Of a stretch of 64,000 bases of DNA, positions 18,833-27,589 are shown in pieces. Source of the DNA: Fundidesulfovibrio terrae. GTDB taxonomy: Bacteria > Desulfobacterota > Desulfovibrionia > Desulfovibrionales > Desulfovibrionaceae. The position numbers and the translations under genes were made by a program. The first letter of the stretch is position 1. Each line of letters starts with the position of its first letter. The notes under the pieces were generated by a model. It did not search any database and was not told where the DNA came from. It worked only from the letters and a program-made list of their open reading frames with translations. The DNA lies in assembly GCF_022808915.1 (NCBI RefSeq), contig NZ_JAKZFS010000002.1, positions 248,001 through 312,000 on the forward strand. The letters are read 5' to 3'.

Positions 18833-18982
18833 ATCCCGTCCTTTGTGGTCGTATTCGGGGCGGAAAGCCTTTCCGGAGCCCGTAATGGGGCTACTTCAAG
18901 CCAGTATCGTGCCAGCGAGGGGCTATGGGAAGGTTGTCAAGAAATCATTTAGCCTATTTATTTTCGAAATGTGCCGGAAAAA

Positions 18983-19011
18983 TAAAAAAGCCGAAGGCTT
19001 GCGCCTTCGGC
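18983..19011 (-). terminator. Rho-independent terminator
   Basis: GCCGAAGGC (18990-18998) and GCCTTCGGC (19003-19011) enclose a four-base loop. The A-run at 18983-18989 becomes a U-run on the minus strand, so this terminates the gene at 19036-19794. It also shows that the two helical-repeat genes are separate transcription units. Confidence 0.85.
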
Positions 19012-19035
19012 CTTGGGTAGGCTGGTCGGTTCCGG

Positions 19036-19794
19036 TCAGACGGAGACGCTGAGCGGCTTGTAGTTCTGTGGCGTTGTGGCGGTGCTGGCGGCCTGAGATG
19101 TCGTCCCTGACAAGGCCGACGCGGCCTGGCTCTGGTCCACGAACTGGTTGTTGTGGCGGTAATGGTGGATGTACCGGCTGGCCACGTTCTGGGCGTGCAC
19201 GATGTTGGCGAACTCCAGGGGCGAGATGTTTCCGTCAGCCTTGGCCTTGTTGACCTGGTCGGCGGAGGTGGCCTCCAGAGTGGTGAGCTTCTGTTGCTCG
19301 TCGGTGGTGAGCTGGCCCGAGTCCACGCCTTCCTGGATGCGCAGGGCCTGGCGGTCCTGGCGGAACTGGATGATGTCCTGGAAGAGCTTGTTCATGTCCG
19401 CCGCCACGGTGCTGCCGAGGGTCGAGGCGTTGGACGAGGCCGAGGGCGAGAGCAGGGCGTTGGAAGCCGCCGCGCCGACTCCGCCGGTGCCGGTGGGGTC
19501 GCTCGCGGTGGCGGCGTTGTGCTTGAGCCCGTAGATATGATGCCCGGATTTGTTCTGGGCGTGCATGATCTTGGCGAATTCCTGGCTGTCCATGGAGCCG
19601 TCGGCCATGGCCTTCTGGTCCATCTGGTCGATGCGCGACTGCTGCTTGGCCAGGCGGTTGGCCTCGCTCTCGGAAAGCTGCCCGGACTGGACGCCCTGGG
19701 CGATGCGCTGGGCTTGCTGCATCTGCCTTCGCTGGACCATTTCCTGGAAATATGAGGATGCGCTGGAATCGGTTGATGACGAGACTGCGTCCAT
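19036..19794 (-). CDS. Helical-repeat protein of unknown function, 252 aa
   Basis: The ATG at 19794 has AGGAG upstream and gives a protein beginning MDAVSSSTDSSASSYFQEM. Two long repeats are clear. One is RIAQGVQSGQLSESEANRL...KAMADGSMDSQEFAKIMHAQNKSGHHIYGLKHN near residues 22-82. The other is RIQEGVDSGQLTTDEQQKL...KAKADGNISPLEFANIVHAQNVASRYIHHYRHN near 145-210. A Ser/Ala/Thr-rich linker joins them and a similar tail follows. The repeated GVxSGQLTxxE and ADGxxxxxEFxxIxHAQN pattern is shared with the protein encoded at 18215-18832. No signal peptide is present. Function unknown; a structural or regulatory helical protein is the most that can be said. Confidence 0.78.
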   Translation of the reverse strand: MDAVSSSTDSSASSYFQEMVQRRQMQQAQRIAQGVQSGQLSESEANRLAKQQSRIDQMDQKAMADGSMDSQEFAKIMHAQNKSGHHIYGLKHNAATASDPTGTGGVGAAASNALLSPSASSNASTLGSTVAADMNKLFQDIIQFRQDRQALRIQEGVDSGQLTTDEQQKLTTLEATSADQVNKAKADGNISPLEFANIVHAQNVASRYIHHYRHNNQFVDQSQAASALSGTTSQAASTATTPQNYKPLSVSV

Positions 19795-19951
19795 GAGCCT
19801 TCTCCTGGCCGGGCGGATAGCACCGGAAAATTTTTCCCATCGGGACGTAACGTCGCGTATACTGCGAGGCTCGTGCCAGGACGGCATCTTCCCTGCGGGC
19901 GGGCTCTCTGGTAGATTGGATCCATCGACGAAGAGAACAGGAGCATTTCCA

Positions 19952-20806
19952 ATGGCTTGTGATTTCAATCTCGGCGGGGGCGTGGCCTTTCACAAGATGC
20001 AGGGCTGCGGCAACGACTTCGTGATCATAGACAACCGTGAATACAAGGTGCCCGTGGCGGACATGGCCGAATGGGCCCGCAAGGTCTGCCGCAAGTGCTT
20101 CGGCGTGGGCGCGGACGGACTCATCTTCCTGGAGGCCTCCCCGGCCGGCGTTTCGGCGGACTACGTGTGGCATTTCTACAATGCCGACGGCTCCCGGGCC
20201 GAGATGTGCGGCAACGGGGCCCGCTGCGCCTCCAAGCTCGGCAGCCTGCTGGGGTTCGCGTCCAAAAAGCACGTGCTCGGCACGGACGCCGGCGGCGTGG
20301 AGGCCCAGGTCCTGGACGACGGGCAGGTGCGCGTGCGCCTCACCCCTGCCGTGGATCTCAAGACCGGCATGGAACTCGACGTGGACGGCCAGAAACTCAC
20401 CGTACACTTCGTGAACACCGGCGTGCCGCACGCGGTGGTTTTCTTCGACGATGTGTCCCTGGTGGACGTGAAGCGCCTGGGCCGGGCCATCCGGTTCCAC
20501 GAGGCTTTCGCCCCCAAGGGCACCAACGCCAACTTCGTCACCGTGAAGGACTCGGGACACCTCGTGCTGCGCACCTACGAGCGCGGCGTGGAGGACGAGA
20601 CCTACGCCTGCGGCACCGGGGCCTGCGCCTCGGCGGTGATCGCCCACGCCCTGGGGCTGGCCGGTCAGGACGTGGACGTGACCACCACCGGCGGGGAGGT
20701 GCTCGGCGTGGGACTTGAAGGAGGGCAGGTGTACCTGCGCGGCGCGGCCGAGATAGCCTTCAGCGGCGTTTTGTACCCCAAGGCCGTGGGGTTGCCCGGG
20801 TTCTAG
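19952..20806 (+). CDS. dapF: Diaminopimelate epimerase
   Basis: The 284-aa enzyme interconverts LL- and meso-diaminopimelate in lysine and peptidoglycan synthesis. Both catalytic cysteines are present: Cys86 in EMCGNGARC and Cys220 in TYACGTGACAS. The N-terminal FHKMQGCGNDFVIID is typical of the family. ATG at 19952 with AGGAG upstream; in-frame upstream sequence belongs to the divergent gene's promoter region. It is followed after 21 bases by a VOC-family gene that is probably co-transcribed. Length is normal. Confidence 0.95.
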   Translation: MACDFNLGGGVAFHKMQGCGNDFVIIDNREYKVPVADMAEWARKVCRKCFGVGADGLIFLEASPAGVSADYVWHFYNADGSRAEMCGNGARCASKLGSLLGFASKKHVLGTDAGGVEAQVLDDGQVRVRLTPAVDLKTGMELDVDGQKLTVHFVNTGVPHAVVFFDDVSLVDVKRLGRAIRFHEAFAPKGTNANFVTVKDSGHLVLRTYERGVEDETYACGTGACASAVIAHALGLAGQDVDVTTTGGEVLGVGLEGGQVYLRGAAEIAFSGVLYPKAVGLPGF

Positions 20807-20827
20807 CCCGGATTCGAGGAGGGACCC

Positions 20828-21403
20828 ATGCCCCGCTATACCGGCATCAACCACCTGGCCATGGCCACCGGCGACATGGACGCCACGATCCGCTTCTGGC
20901 GTGATCTGCTGGGCATGCGCCTGGTGGCCGGGCTGGGGCATCCGGGATACCGGCATTACTTCCTGGAGATATCCGAAACGGATATGATCGCCTTCTTCGA
21001 GTGGCCGGAGGTCGAGCCCGTTGCGCCCAAGGACCACGGCGTTCCGGTGAAGGGGCCTTGCGTGTTCGACCATATCTCCTTCGGCGTGTCCGAGCGCGCC
21101 GAGTTGTGGGAGCTCAAGGCCAAGCTCGAGGCGGCCGGGTTCTGGGCCTCGGAGATCATCGACCACGGCTTCATCCTGTCGCTCTACAGCTTCGACCCCA
21201 ACAACATCGCCATAGAGTTCAGCTGGCCCCAGCCCGGTATCGACCTGCGCGAAAAGCCCCGTCTGGTGGACAAGCTCCCCGGGACCGCGCGCCTGGAGGG
21301 CTCCGAACCCCAGCCCGGCAAGTGGCCCGCTCCCGAGCCGGTCAGGCGAGAGGACATGAAAGCCTATCCCGGCGAGGGCAGGGAGCTTTTGGGCAAGGAC
21401 TGA
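20828..21403 (+). CDS. VOC (glyoxalase/bleomycin resistance)-family protein
   Basis: This 191-aa protein has the paired beta-alpha-beta-beta-beta modules of the vicinal oxygen chelate fold. The first begins INHLAMATGDMDATIRFWRDLLGMRLV and the second CVFDHISFGVSERAELWELKAKLEAAGF. Candidate metal ligands are His9 in the first strand, His in VFDHISF, and Glu in NNIAIEFSW. A Pro-rich C-terminal tail of about 45 residues follows the fold. AGGAGGGACCC precedes the ATG. Likely a metal-dependent lyase or dioxygenase-like enzyme; the reaction is not predictable. It is in a probable operon with dapF. Confidence 0.85.
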   Translation: MPRYTGINHLAMATGDMDATIRFWRDLLGMRLVAGLGHPGYRHYFLEISETDMIAFFEWPEVEPVAPKDHGVPVKGPCVFDHISFGVSERAELWELKAKLEAAGFWASEIIDHGFILSLYSFDPNNIAIEFSWPQPGIDLREKPRLVDKLPGTARLEGSEPQPGKWPAPEPVRREDMKAYPGEGRELLGKD

Positions 21404-21487
21404 CGGTGCCCAGCTTGATTGCTAGACCGTGGGGCCCCCGCTAACGGCTCCGCGCCCGTGTGAACCGGCCGGTCTGTCCGAATGACA

Positions 21488-21523
21488 AGGCGTCCCGGCG
21501 GACATGTCCGCCGGGACGCTTTT
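21488..21523. terminator. Rho-independent terminator formed by a perfect 30-nt palindrome
   Basis: GCGTCCCGGCGGACA (21490-21504) is followed directly by its exact complement (21505-21519) and then TTTT. It lies between convergent genes and can end both the dapF/VOC transcript and the diguanylate cyclase transcript. Confidence 0.8.
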
Positions 21524-21555
21524 CGTCGTGACCCGTGGGGCCGGGAAGAGCCTTC

Positions 21556-22485
21556 TCAGGGGATGCGTAGTTCCGCCGTGCTCACCCGGTTGCGCCCTTC
21601 TCGTTTGGACCGGTACAGGGCGTCGTCCGCCAGGCGCAGGAACGCGTCGCAACTGAACTTTTGGCCGATATTCGGGCCCGAGTAGCAGGCCAGGCCCACG
21701 CTGACGGTGATCTGGATCGGTTGCCGCTCGTGGTAGCAGACGTTTTCGCTGATGATGATGCGCATGCGGTCTGCCAGGCGATAGGCGCCATCCTTGTCCG
21801 TTTCGGGCAACAGGATGGCGAATTCCTCCCCCCCGATGCGCGCGGCGGTGTCGCTTGTCCGCAAGGTGCGCAAAATGATCCTGGAAAAATGTTCCAGGAC
21901 GGCGTCCCCGGCCTGATGCCCGTAGGTGTCGTTCACGGCCTTGAAGTGGTCGATATCCGCGATGAGGATGGACAGGGGCCGGGAATGCCGGTTGGCCAGG
22001 GCCAGGGCCTGGTCCAGCATGGTGAAGAAGGCCCGGCGGTTGGACAACCCGGTGAGCGCGTCCGTTGAGGCGAGCTGTTCGTATTCCCGCTGCAGGTATT
22101 TCTGGTCGCTGATGTCCACCATGGTGATGATGAACAGCCCGCCATGCACGGACAGGTGCTTGCGGATGGCGCAGTCCCTGCCGTCCTTGCACTTGGCCAC
22201 CGCCTCCAGGGGCTCCATTTCACCGGCCGCGGCCGTGGCCATGCGCACCCTGCGCTCCCATTCGTGTTCCAGGCGCAGGCGGTACTGCTCATCCGGGAAG
22301 GCCCTGGGCCACCAGTCCTGTTCGGTTTTGATGTCCTTCTCGGAGTAGCCGAATACGTCCCGGAACTTGTCGTTCATGAACAGGACATCGCCCGAAGACG
22401 ACTTGAGCACCATCACTGGAAGGGGCAGCTTGCTCAGTATGGCGAAGGAATCCACAAGGCCGGGAGAGTTCATCATGAAACCCAT
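21556..22485 (-). CDS. PAS-GGDEF diguanylate cyclase
   Basis: This 309-aa cytoplasmic protein has an N-terminal PAS domain (residues about 12-130; MNDKFRDVFGYSEKDI) and a C-terminal GGDEF domain (STDALTGLSNRRAF to the end). The active-site loop is intact as IGGEEF. An inhibitory I-site RTSD lies exactly five residues upstream, so the enzyme should be active and product-inhibited. It makes c-di-GMP from GTP in response to whatever the PAS domain senses; no haem- or flavin-binding residues were identified. The first ATG (22485) lacks a clear ribosome-binding site; ATGs at residues 4 and 5 are alternatives. Confidence 0.9.
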   Translation of the reverse strand: MGFMMNSPGLVDSFAILSKLPLPVMVLKSSSGDVLFMNDKFRDVFGYSEKDIKTEQDWWPRAFPDEQYRLRLEHEWERRVRMATAAAGEMEPLEAVAKCKDGRDCAIRKHLSVHGGLFIITMVDISDQKYLQREYEQLASTDALTGLSNRRAFFTMLDQALALANRHSRPLSILIADIDHFKAVNDTYGHQAGDAVLEHFSRIILRTLRTSDTAARIGGEEFAILLPETDKDGAYRLADRMRIIISENVCYHERQPIQITVSVGLACYSGPNIGQKFSCDAFLRLADDALYRSKREGRNRVSTAELRIP

Positions 22486-22492
22486 ATAGCAT

Positions 22493-22524
22493 AAAAAAAG
22501 GGCCGCCCGGAAGGGCGGCCCTTT
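22493..22524. terminator. Terminator of the dsr operon
   Basis: AAAGGGCCGCCC (22497-22508) pairs with GGGCGGCCCTTT (22513-22524) over GGAA. The A-run at 22493-22499 gives a U-tract on the minus strand, directly after dsrP. It also lies between dsrP and the start of the diguanylate cyclase gene, insulating the two. Confidence 0.88.
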
Positions 22525-22548
22525 GCTCGTTTCCGGTAAAAGGGGCTT

Positions 22549-23712
22549 CTAAAGTCCCCCTTCCACCTCGGCCCTGACTTCCAGGGCGATCTTCCACAGC
22601 ACGGTCAGCACGAAGCCGCCCACAGCGTAGATCATGAGAGCGATCATGAGTTCCGGCCCGGTGGGCAGGTACTCGGTGACCTTCTCGAAGGGGTTGGGGG
22701 TGAAGCCGGCGGCGATGAGGCCCATGCCCTTGTCGATCCAGGTGCCGATGACCAGGAGGATCAGGGCGGGCACCAGCACGTCGCGGTTCTCTCGCCACTT
22801 GGGCGGGACAAGCAGGAACAGCGAGGTGAGGGCGAAGGCCGCGGCGGTCCACATGAACGGGGTCATGTAGGTGTGGCCTTCGTAGCCGGTGAACAGGAAC
22901 AGGATCGGGTCCTTGTGGCCGGGCATGCCGGAGTAGAACGCGGTGAACACTTCCAGGAAGAAGAAGAACACGTTCACGCACATGGCGTAGGTGATGGTGG
23001 TGGAGAGGGTCTTCACCGCTTCCTTGCCCGGATCGAACTTGGTGACCTTTGAGATGAGAAGCGTCATCAGGAGCAGGATCGCGGGGCCGGAGCAGAAGGC
23101 CGAGGACAGGAAGCGGGCGGCCAGGATGGCGGTGAGCCAGTAGTGGCGGCCCGGCAGACCTGCGTACAGGAAGGCCGTCACCGTGTGGATGGAGAAGGCC
23201 CAGATGATCGAGGTGTACACCAGGGGCTTGACCCACGCAGGCGGGGTCTGGCGCTTCCAGTAGGCCATGAGGCTGGTCCAGCCGATGACCACGTTCAGGA
23301 TCAGGTAGCCGTTCAGGACCACCATGTCCCAGAACAGGACCGAGTTCGGCGTGGAGAAGATCAGCACGTTCAGCATGCGCTGGGGCTGTCCAATGTCGAT
23401 GACGATGAAGCCCAGGCACATGATGACCGCGGCGATGGCCAGGAACTCGCCCATGATGATCATCTTGGAGTAGGCTTTGTAGTGGTGGAAGTAGTAGGGG
23501 AGCACCAGCATCACGGCGGAGGCGGCGACGCCGACCATGTACGTGAACTGGGCGATATAGAAGCCCCAGGACACGTCACGGGACAGGCCCGTGATGGTCA
23601 AACCCTTGTTGAGCTGCACGAGGTAGAACCCTGCGCCGATGCCCATGACGGCCAGAAAGGCCATCAGCGCACCGAAGTAGCGGGGGCTTCCCTTGAGGGC
23701 TTTTTCGATCAT
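22549..23712 (-). CDS. dsrP: DsrP, NrfD-type membrane subunit of the Dsr complex
   Basis: This 387-aa integral membrane protein has about ten hydrophobic helices and belongs to the NrfD/PsrC family. It is thought to exchange electrons between the menaquinone pool and the periplasmic DsrO/DsrJ module of DsrMKJOP. The order dsrM-K-J-O-P with short gaps (10 bases after dsrO) is the canonical arrangement in sulfate reducers. The protein begins MIEKALKGSPRYFGALM, with the conserved FIVIDIGQPQRMLNVLIF segment near residues 102-119. It is the last gene before the operon terminator. Confidence 0.95.
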   Translation of the reverse strand: MIEKALKGSPRYFGALMAFLAVMGIGAGFYLVQLNKGLTITGLSRDVSWGFYIAQFTYMVGVAASAVMLVLPYYFHHYKAYSKMIIMGEFLAIAAVIMCLGFIVIDIGQPQRMLNVLIFSTPNSVLFWDMVVLNGYLILNVVIGWTSLMAYWKRQTPPAWVKPLVYTSIIWAFSIHTVTAFLYAGLPGRHYWLTAILAARFLSSAFCSGPAILLLMTLLISKVTKFDPGKEAVKTLSTTITYAMCVNVFFFFLEVFTAFYSGMPGHKDPILFLFTGYEGHTYMTPFMWTAAAFALTSLFLLVPPKWRENRDVLVPALILLVIGTWIDKGMGLIAAGFTPNPFEKVTEYLPTGPELMIALMIYAVGGFVLTVLWKIALEVRAEVEGGL

Positions 23713-23722
23713 GGCCGCGCTC

Positions 23723-24499
23723 CTAGATGATGTAGAAGACGCCGGGTTCGGTGCCGACGTCCGGTTTGCGCCTGATGGCGTACTTGTGCTTGAGCACCTT
23801 GCGCACTTCGGAGTTGGGATCGGTCAGATCGCCGAACACCATGGCCCCGCCGGAAGCCTCCACGCACAGGGGCAACTTGCCCTGGGCCAGCTTCTCCACG
23901 CAGAACGTGCACTTCTCCACCACGCCGCGGGTGCGGTGGGGGTACTGGAGATTGATGTTCTTGATGTGGGGCGCGGGATCCTGGAAGTTGAAGCTGCGCG
24001 CGCCGTAGGGGCAGCCGGCCATGCAGTAGCGGCAGCCGATGCAGCGGTGGTAGTCCATGATGACCAGGCCTTCGTTGTTCTTGAAGGTGGCCTTGGTGGG
24101 ACACACGCGCACGCACGCGGGGTTCTCGCAGTGGTTGCACAGAAGCAGGTACTTGCGGTGCTCCTGCTCCTCGGCCAGGTAGGCCGGGCGTTCGGTGGGG
24201 AAGGCCCCCTCGAAGTCCTCGGTCCAGATCCACTTGATCTGCTGCTTGCCTTCGATCTCGGGCACGTTGTGGTTCGAATGGCAGGCGTCGATGCACTTCT
24301 TGAACAGGGCATCGTCGAACTTGGCGGTATCGATGACCATGGCCCAGCGCTTGGCGGTGGAGGGCTTGGCGAAGTCAGTCGCCGTGGGGAGGGCGTCGGC
24401 GGCCCGGGCTCCTTCTCCGAGGAAGCCCAAGGTCCCGGCCGAGAGCCCCAGGGCCGAGACGCCGGCCAGCTTCAGAAAGTCGCGTCTGGAGCTTTGCAT
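23723..24499 (-). CDS. dsrO: DsrO, periplasmic iron-sulfur subunit
   Basis: The 258-aa protein starts with a Tat signal (SRRDFLKLAGVSALGLSAG), so it is folded and loaded with clusters before export. Ferredoxin-type cysteine motifs are visible as CNHCENPACVRVCP, CIGCRYCMAGCPYGAR and CTFCVEKLAQGKLPLC, with an earlier CHSNHN site. This fits the four-cluster NrfC/PhsB-like electron-transfer subunit that partners DsrP and DsrJ. One base separates its start from the dsrJ stop. Confidence 0.95.
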   Translation of the reverse strand: MQSSRRDFLKLAGVSALGLSAGTLGFLGEGARAADALPTATDFAKPSTAKRWAMVIDTAKFDDALFKKCIDACHSNHNVPEIEGKQQIKWIWTEDFEGAFPTERPAYLAEEQEHRKYLLLCNHCENPACVRVCPTKATFKNNEGLVIMDYHRCIGCRYCMAGCPYGARSFNFQDPAPHIKNINLQYPHRTRGVVEKCTFCVEKLAQGKLPLCVEASGGAMVFGDLTDPNSEVRKVLKHKYAIRRKPDVGTEPGVFYII

Positions 24500-24500
24500 G

Positions 24501-24890
24501 TTATTTCTCCCCCTCTTTCTTCACGGGCGAGGTATTGTGGCAGTTCCAGCAGTAGGGATTCACGCCCACCTCGTTGTGGCACTTGTCGCAGAACTTGTCC
24601 TTGTTCTCGTGGCAGCCCATGCAGGTGTTGGTCAGGCTCATGTTGTACTGCTTGCCGTTCTCGCTGGTGTATACGCGCTTGCCGTTCCTGATGACGTCGT
24701 CGCGCCACTCGTTGAGAAGAACCATGTGCACGTCGCGGATCTTCTCTTTAGGCAGGACGCATTCCTTGGCTTCCTTGGGCTTCTCGGTCTCGACTTTCAA
24801 CTCGGGCTGTCCCGCTCCCTTGATGAAGGGGAACAGGGCCAGGCCGATGAAGATGATGAGGCCCGGAATGATGAATTTCGCGTTGTACAT
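24501..24890 (-). CDS. dsrJ: DsrJ, triheme cytochrome c
   Basis: This 129-aa protein has one N-terminal hydrophobic helix (FIIPGLIIFIGLALFPFI) acting as an uncleaved signal anchor. Three haem c attachment motifs lie in the last third: CMGCH, CDKCH and CWNCH. It faces the periplasm as the cytochrome subunit of DsrMKJOP. Its start overlaps the dsrK stop by one base. Length and motif number match DsrJ of other Desulfovibrio-type organisms. Confidence 0.95.
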   Translation of the reverse strand: MYNAKFIIPGLIIFIGLALFPFIKGAGQPELKVETEKPKEAKECVLPKEKIRDVHMVLLNEWRDDVIRNGKRVYTSENGKQYNMSLTNTCMGCHENKDKFCDKCHNEVGVNPYCWNCHNTSPVKKEGEK

Positions 24891-26509
24891 TATTCCTCCT
24901 CCTCAGACCCTTCGAGGCCGGGAAGGTCTTCCTGGCGCAAGTTCATGGTGCGCTCTTCCTCGCCTTCGAAGACCAGGGCGTTGCCCACCAGCTCGTGCAG
25001 GCCGGTGACCTTGACGCCGGGCGCCCAGTAGTCGGCCAGGCCGGGAAGGGTGGCGCGGTCGATGGCGCAGATGCAGCTCATGGTGTTCACACCGAACTTC
25101 TCCTGCACGTACTTGAGGGCGTTGCCCCGGGGCAGGCCGCCGCGCAGGCGCATTTCGGTGAACTCGCCGTTGTTCAGGCCCGCGCCGCCGCCGCAGCAGA
25201 AGGTCTGCTCGCGGATGGTCTGGGAGGGCATGTCCACGAACTTCTCAACCACGTTCTCGAGGACGTAGCGGGGCTCATCGAAGAAGCCCATGCCGCGCGA
25301 GGTGTTACAGGAGTCGTGCCAGGTGGCGGTGATGCCGGCGTTACGGCTCTTGTCCAGCTTGAGCTTGCCGTTCTTGATGAGGTCGGCGGTGAACTCCACC
25401 AGGTGGATCATCTTGGTGGACTTGGCGTTTTCGAACACCGTGCCGGTGATGGGGCTCTTGGGCACTTCCAGGAAGTCCGCCGGGCCGTTCATGGTGTCCA
25501 TGAACTGGTTGAGCACGCGCCACATGTGGCCGCACTCGCCGCCGATGATGTACTTGACGCCCAGGCGCTTGGCCTCGGCGTACATCTTGGCGTTCAGCTT
25601 CTTCATCCACTTGTCGTTCATGAAGGAGCCGAAGTTGCCGCCCTCCGAGGCGTAGGTGGACCAGGTGACGTCCAGGTCCAGGTAGTCGAACAGCAGCAGG
25701 TAGCCCATGAAGGTGTAGATGCCCGGCTCGGCGAAGATGTCGCCGGAGGGCGTGATGAACAGGATCTCCGCGCCCTTGCGGTGGAAGCTGGGCTCCACGC
25801 GGCGGCCGGTGACCGTCTCGATGTCATCGACCAGGAAGTCCATCATGTCCTTGAAGGCGTGGGGCTGGATGCCCAGGTGGTTGCCGGTGCGGTTGCAGTT
25901 GGCCGCCGGCTCCAGGATCCAATTGATGTTGAGCCCGATGCGGTTCATCAGGTCGCGCGCCAGGAAGGTGATCTCGGCCGTGTCGATGCCGTAGGGGCAG
26001 TAGAGCGAGCAGCGGCGGCACTGGGTGCACTGGTAGAAGTACATGAACCATTCTTTGACCACGTCTTCTTCCAGCTTGCGCGCCCCGGCCAGCTTGCCCA
26101 GAATCTTGGCGGCGACGGTGAACTCGCCCCGGTAGATGGAGCGCAGCAGTTCGGCGCGCAGCACCGGCATGTTCTTGGGGTCGCCGGAGCCGATATAGAA
26201 GTGGCATTTGTCGGCGCAGGCCCCGCAGCGCACGCAGCAGTCCATGAAGACCTTGAGCGAGCGGTACTTGCCCAGAAGCTCGCGGAAGCCGTCGCGGATC
26301 GTCTCGCGCCAGTCGGGGGGGAGCTTCCAATCCTCTTCGGTGGGGCTCCAATCTCTCGGGTTAGGCAGGCCCAGGTACTTGAGCACATCGGGCTTGCCGG
26401 GATAGGAAAAAGTTCCGGGTTTAAACTCCGGTCTTACGTCCATCCACGGCTCTGAGGGCGTGGAATAGTTGACGTTCATGAGTTCTTCAGGCGGCGCCAT
26501 CTTCGACAT
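24890..26509 (-). CDS. dsrK: DsrK, HdrD-like iron-sulfur catalytic subunit
   Basis: At 539 aa this cytoplasm-facing subunit carries two ferredoxin motifs (CCVRCGACADKC and CTQCRRCSLYC). It also has a CCG-type cluster region (WHDSCNTSRG ... EQTFCCGGGAGL) related to heterodisulfide reductase HdrD. It is the proposed site where electrons from menaquinol reach the DsrC trisulfide/disulfide during sulfite reduction. It sits 39 bases downstream of dsrM. ATG at 26509 with AAGGGAGAT upstream. Confidence 0.95.
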   Translation of the reverse strand: MSKMAPPEELMNVNYSTPSEPWMDVRPEFKPGTFSYPGKPDVLKYLGLPNPRDWSPTEEDWKLPPDWRETIRDGFRELLGKYRSLKVFMDCCVRCGACADKCHFYIGSGDPKNMPVLRAELLRSIYRGEFTVAAKILGKLAGARKLEEDVVKEWFMYFYQCTQCRRCSLYCPYGIDTAEITFLARDLMNRIGLNINWILEPAANCNRTGNHLGIQPHAFKDMMDFLVDDIETVTGRRVEPSFHRKGAEILFITPSGDIFAEPGIYTFMGYLLLFDYLDLDVTWSTYASEGGNFGSFMNDKWMKKLNAKMYAEAKRLGVKYIIGGECGHMWRVLNQFMDTMNGPADFLEVPKSPITGTVFENAKSTKMIHLVEFTADLIKNGKLKLDKSRNAGITATWHDSCNTSRGMGFFDEPRYVLENVVEKFVDMPSQTIREQTFCCGGGAGLNNGEFTEMRLRGGLPRGNALKYVQEKFGVNTMSCICAIDRATLPGLADYWAPGVKVTGLHELVGNALVFEGEEERTMNLRQEDLPGLEGSEEEE

Positions 26510-26548
26510 ACGATCTCCCTTGTGGAAATACGCCCAGCCCAGGGCGGT

Positions 26549-27550
26549 TTAAGCTTCCTTGTCCACCGGCAGGCCGGCTTCGATCATCTTCTCGCGGAAG
26601 TCGTCCTCGTAGTCCGCGTAGGAGTGCGGCTTGATGGAGGGGTCGTTCCAGGGGTTGATGTGGCGGACCATGCGGGTGTTGTTGGGCAGGTTCCGAGTGG
26701 GGCTCAGGAAGACGCCGCCCAGGTGCATGAGCTTGGAGAAGGGGAAATAGGCCCACAGCACGCACACCAGGAAAAAGTGCATGTAGAAGGACCAGTCGAC
26801 GTTGGGCGGGATCACCGGCTTGAAGCTCACCAGGCCGATGGCCAGCTGCTTGATGGCGATGACGTCCACCTTGGCGAAGTAGCGCATGTAGATGCCCGAC
26901 AGCGCGATCGCCAGGATGAGGAACAGGGGGAAGAAGTCCGAGGCCAGCGAAATGTAGGCCACCTTGGAGTCGAACAGGCGCCTGGCCAGCAGGAAGGTCA
27001 CGCCCACCACGAAGAACACGTCGGTGAGGTAGAGCGTGGGCACGCTGATCTGCAGGATGGAGTCCACGAACTCGACCCCGGTGACCAGGAAGGGCACGGG
27101 CTCCAGGAAGAAGCGGAAGTGCCTGATGAACACGATCAGGAAGCAGTAGTGGAAGATCAGGGCGAACAGCCACAGGGACTTGTCCGAACCGTAGCCCACG
27201 GTGCCTTCCCCGGGGCGGTTGTCCACCTTGGTGTTGCGGAAGAGGCTTCTGAAGCAGAGCACTTCCAGGGCCATGCGGATGAAGGTCTGGCCCGGCGTGC
27301 TCGGGTTGTCGAACTTCGCCTGCTTGACCCAGGGCAGGGAATACTGCTGCCCGCCCGTGGTCGGAATGGCGAAGGGCACCGGAGTGGACGCCCACCCCAA
27401 GACCTTTTTGATGAATCCCGTCACGAAAATCGCGACGGCCACGTACGGGATGTAGATCCCGAACACCTGAGCCATCCCCGCACCGGCCCCAAGGGCCGCC
27501 ACGGCGGCCAAAGCCACTACGGCCAGTAATGCGGTCACGAGTCCAGCCAT
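26549..27550 (-). CDS. dsrM: DsrM, diheme cytochrome b subunit
   Basis: The 333-aa membrane protein belongs to the NarI/HdrE family. The ATG at 27550 (MAGLVTALLAVV) has GGAGG upstream; a longer in-frame start would add a non-hydrophobic leader. Two N-terminal helices precede the NarI-like core, with His residues in hydrophobic helices (FALIFHYCFLIVFIRHFRFF and FYMHFFLV) as candidate haem b ligands. With DsrK it passes electrons from menaquinol to the cytoplasmic reaction. A 39-base gap separates it from the RsbRD-like gene upstream. Confidence 0.94.
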   Translation of the reverse strand: MAGLVTALLAVVALAAVAALGAGAGMAQVFGIYIPYVAVAIFVTGFIKKVLGWASTPVPFAIPTTGGQQYSLPWVKQAKFDNPSTPGQTFIRMALEVLCFRSLFRNTKVDNRPGEGTVGYGSDKSLWLFALIFHYCFLIVFIRHFRFFLEPVPFLVTGVEFVDSILQISVPTLYLTDVFFVVGVTFLLARRLFDSKVAYISLASDFFPLFLILAIALSGIYMRYFAKVDVIAIKQLAIGLVSFKPVIPPNVDWSFYMHFFLVCVLWAYFPFSKLMHLGGVFLSPTRNLPNNTRMVRHINPWNDPSIKPHSYADYEDDFREKMIEAGLPVDKEA

Positions 27551-27589
27551 GTACCCTCCACCTCGCGTTGAACCATTTCGCCTCACCGG

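Noticed and set aside
19235-21166. Large minus-strand open frame opposite dapF and the VOC gene
   Set aside because: It is antisense to two well-supported enzymes and has no recognisable domain; the true minus-strand gene is the shorter one at 19036-19794.
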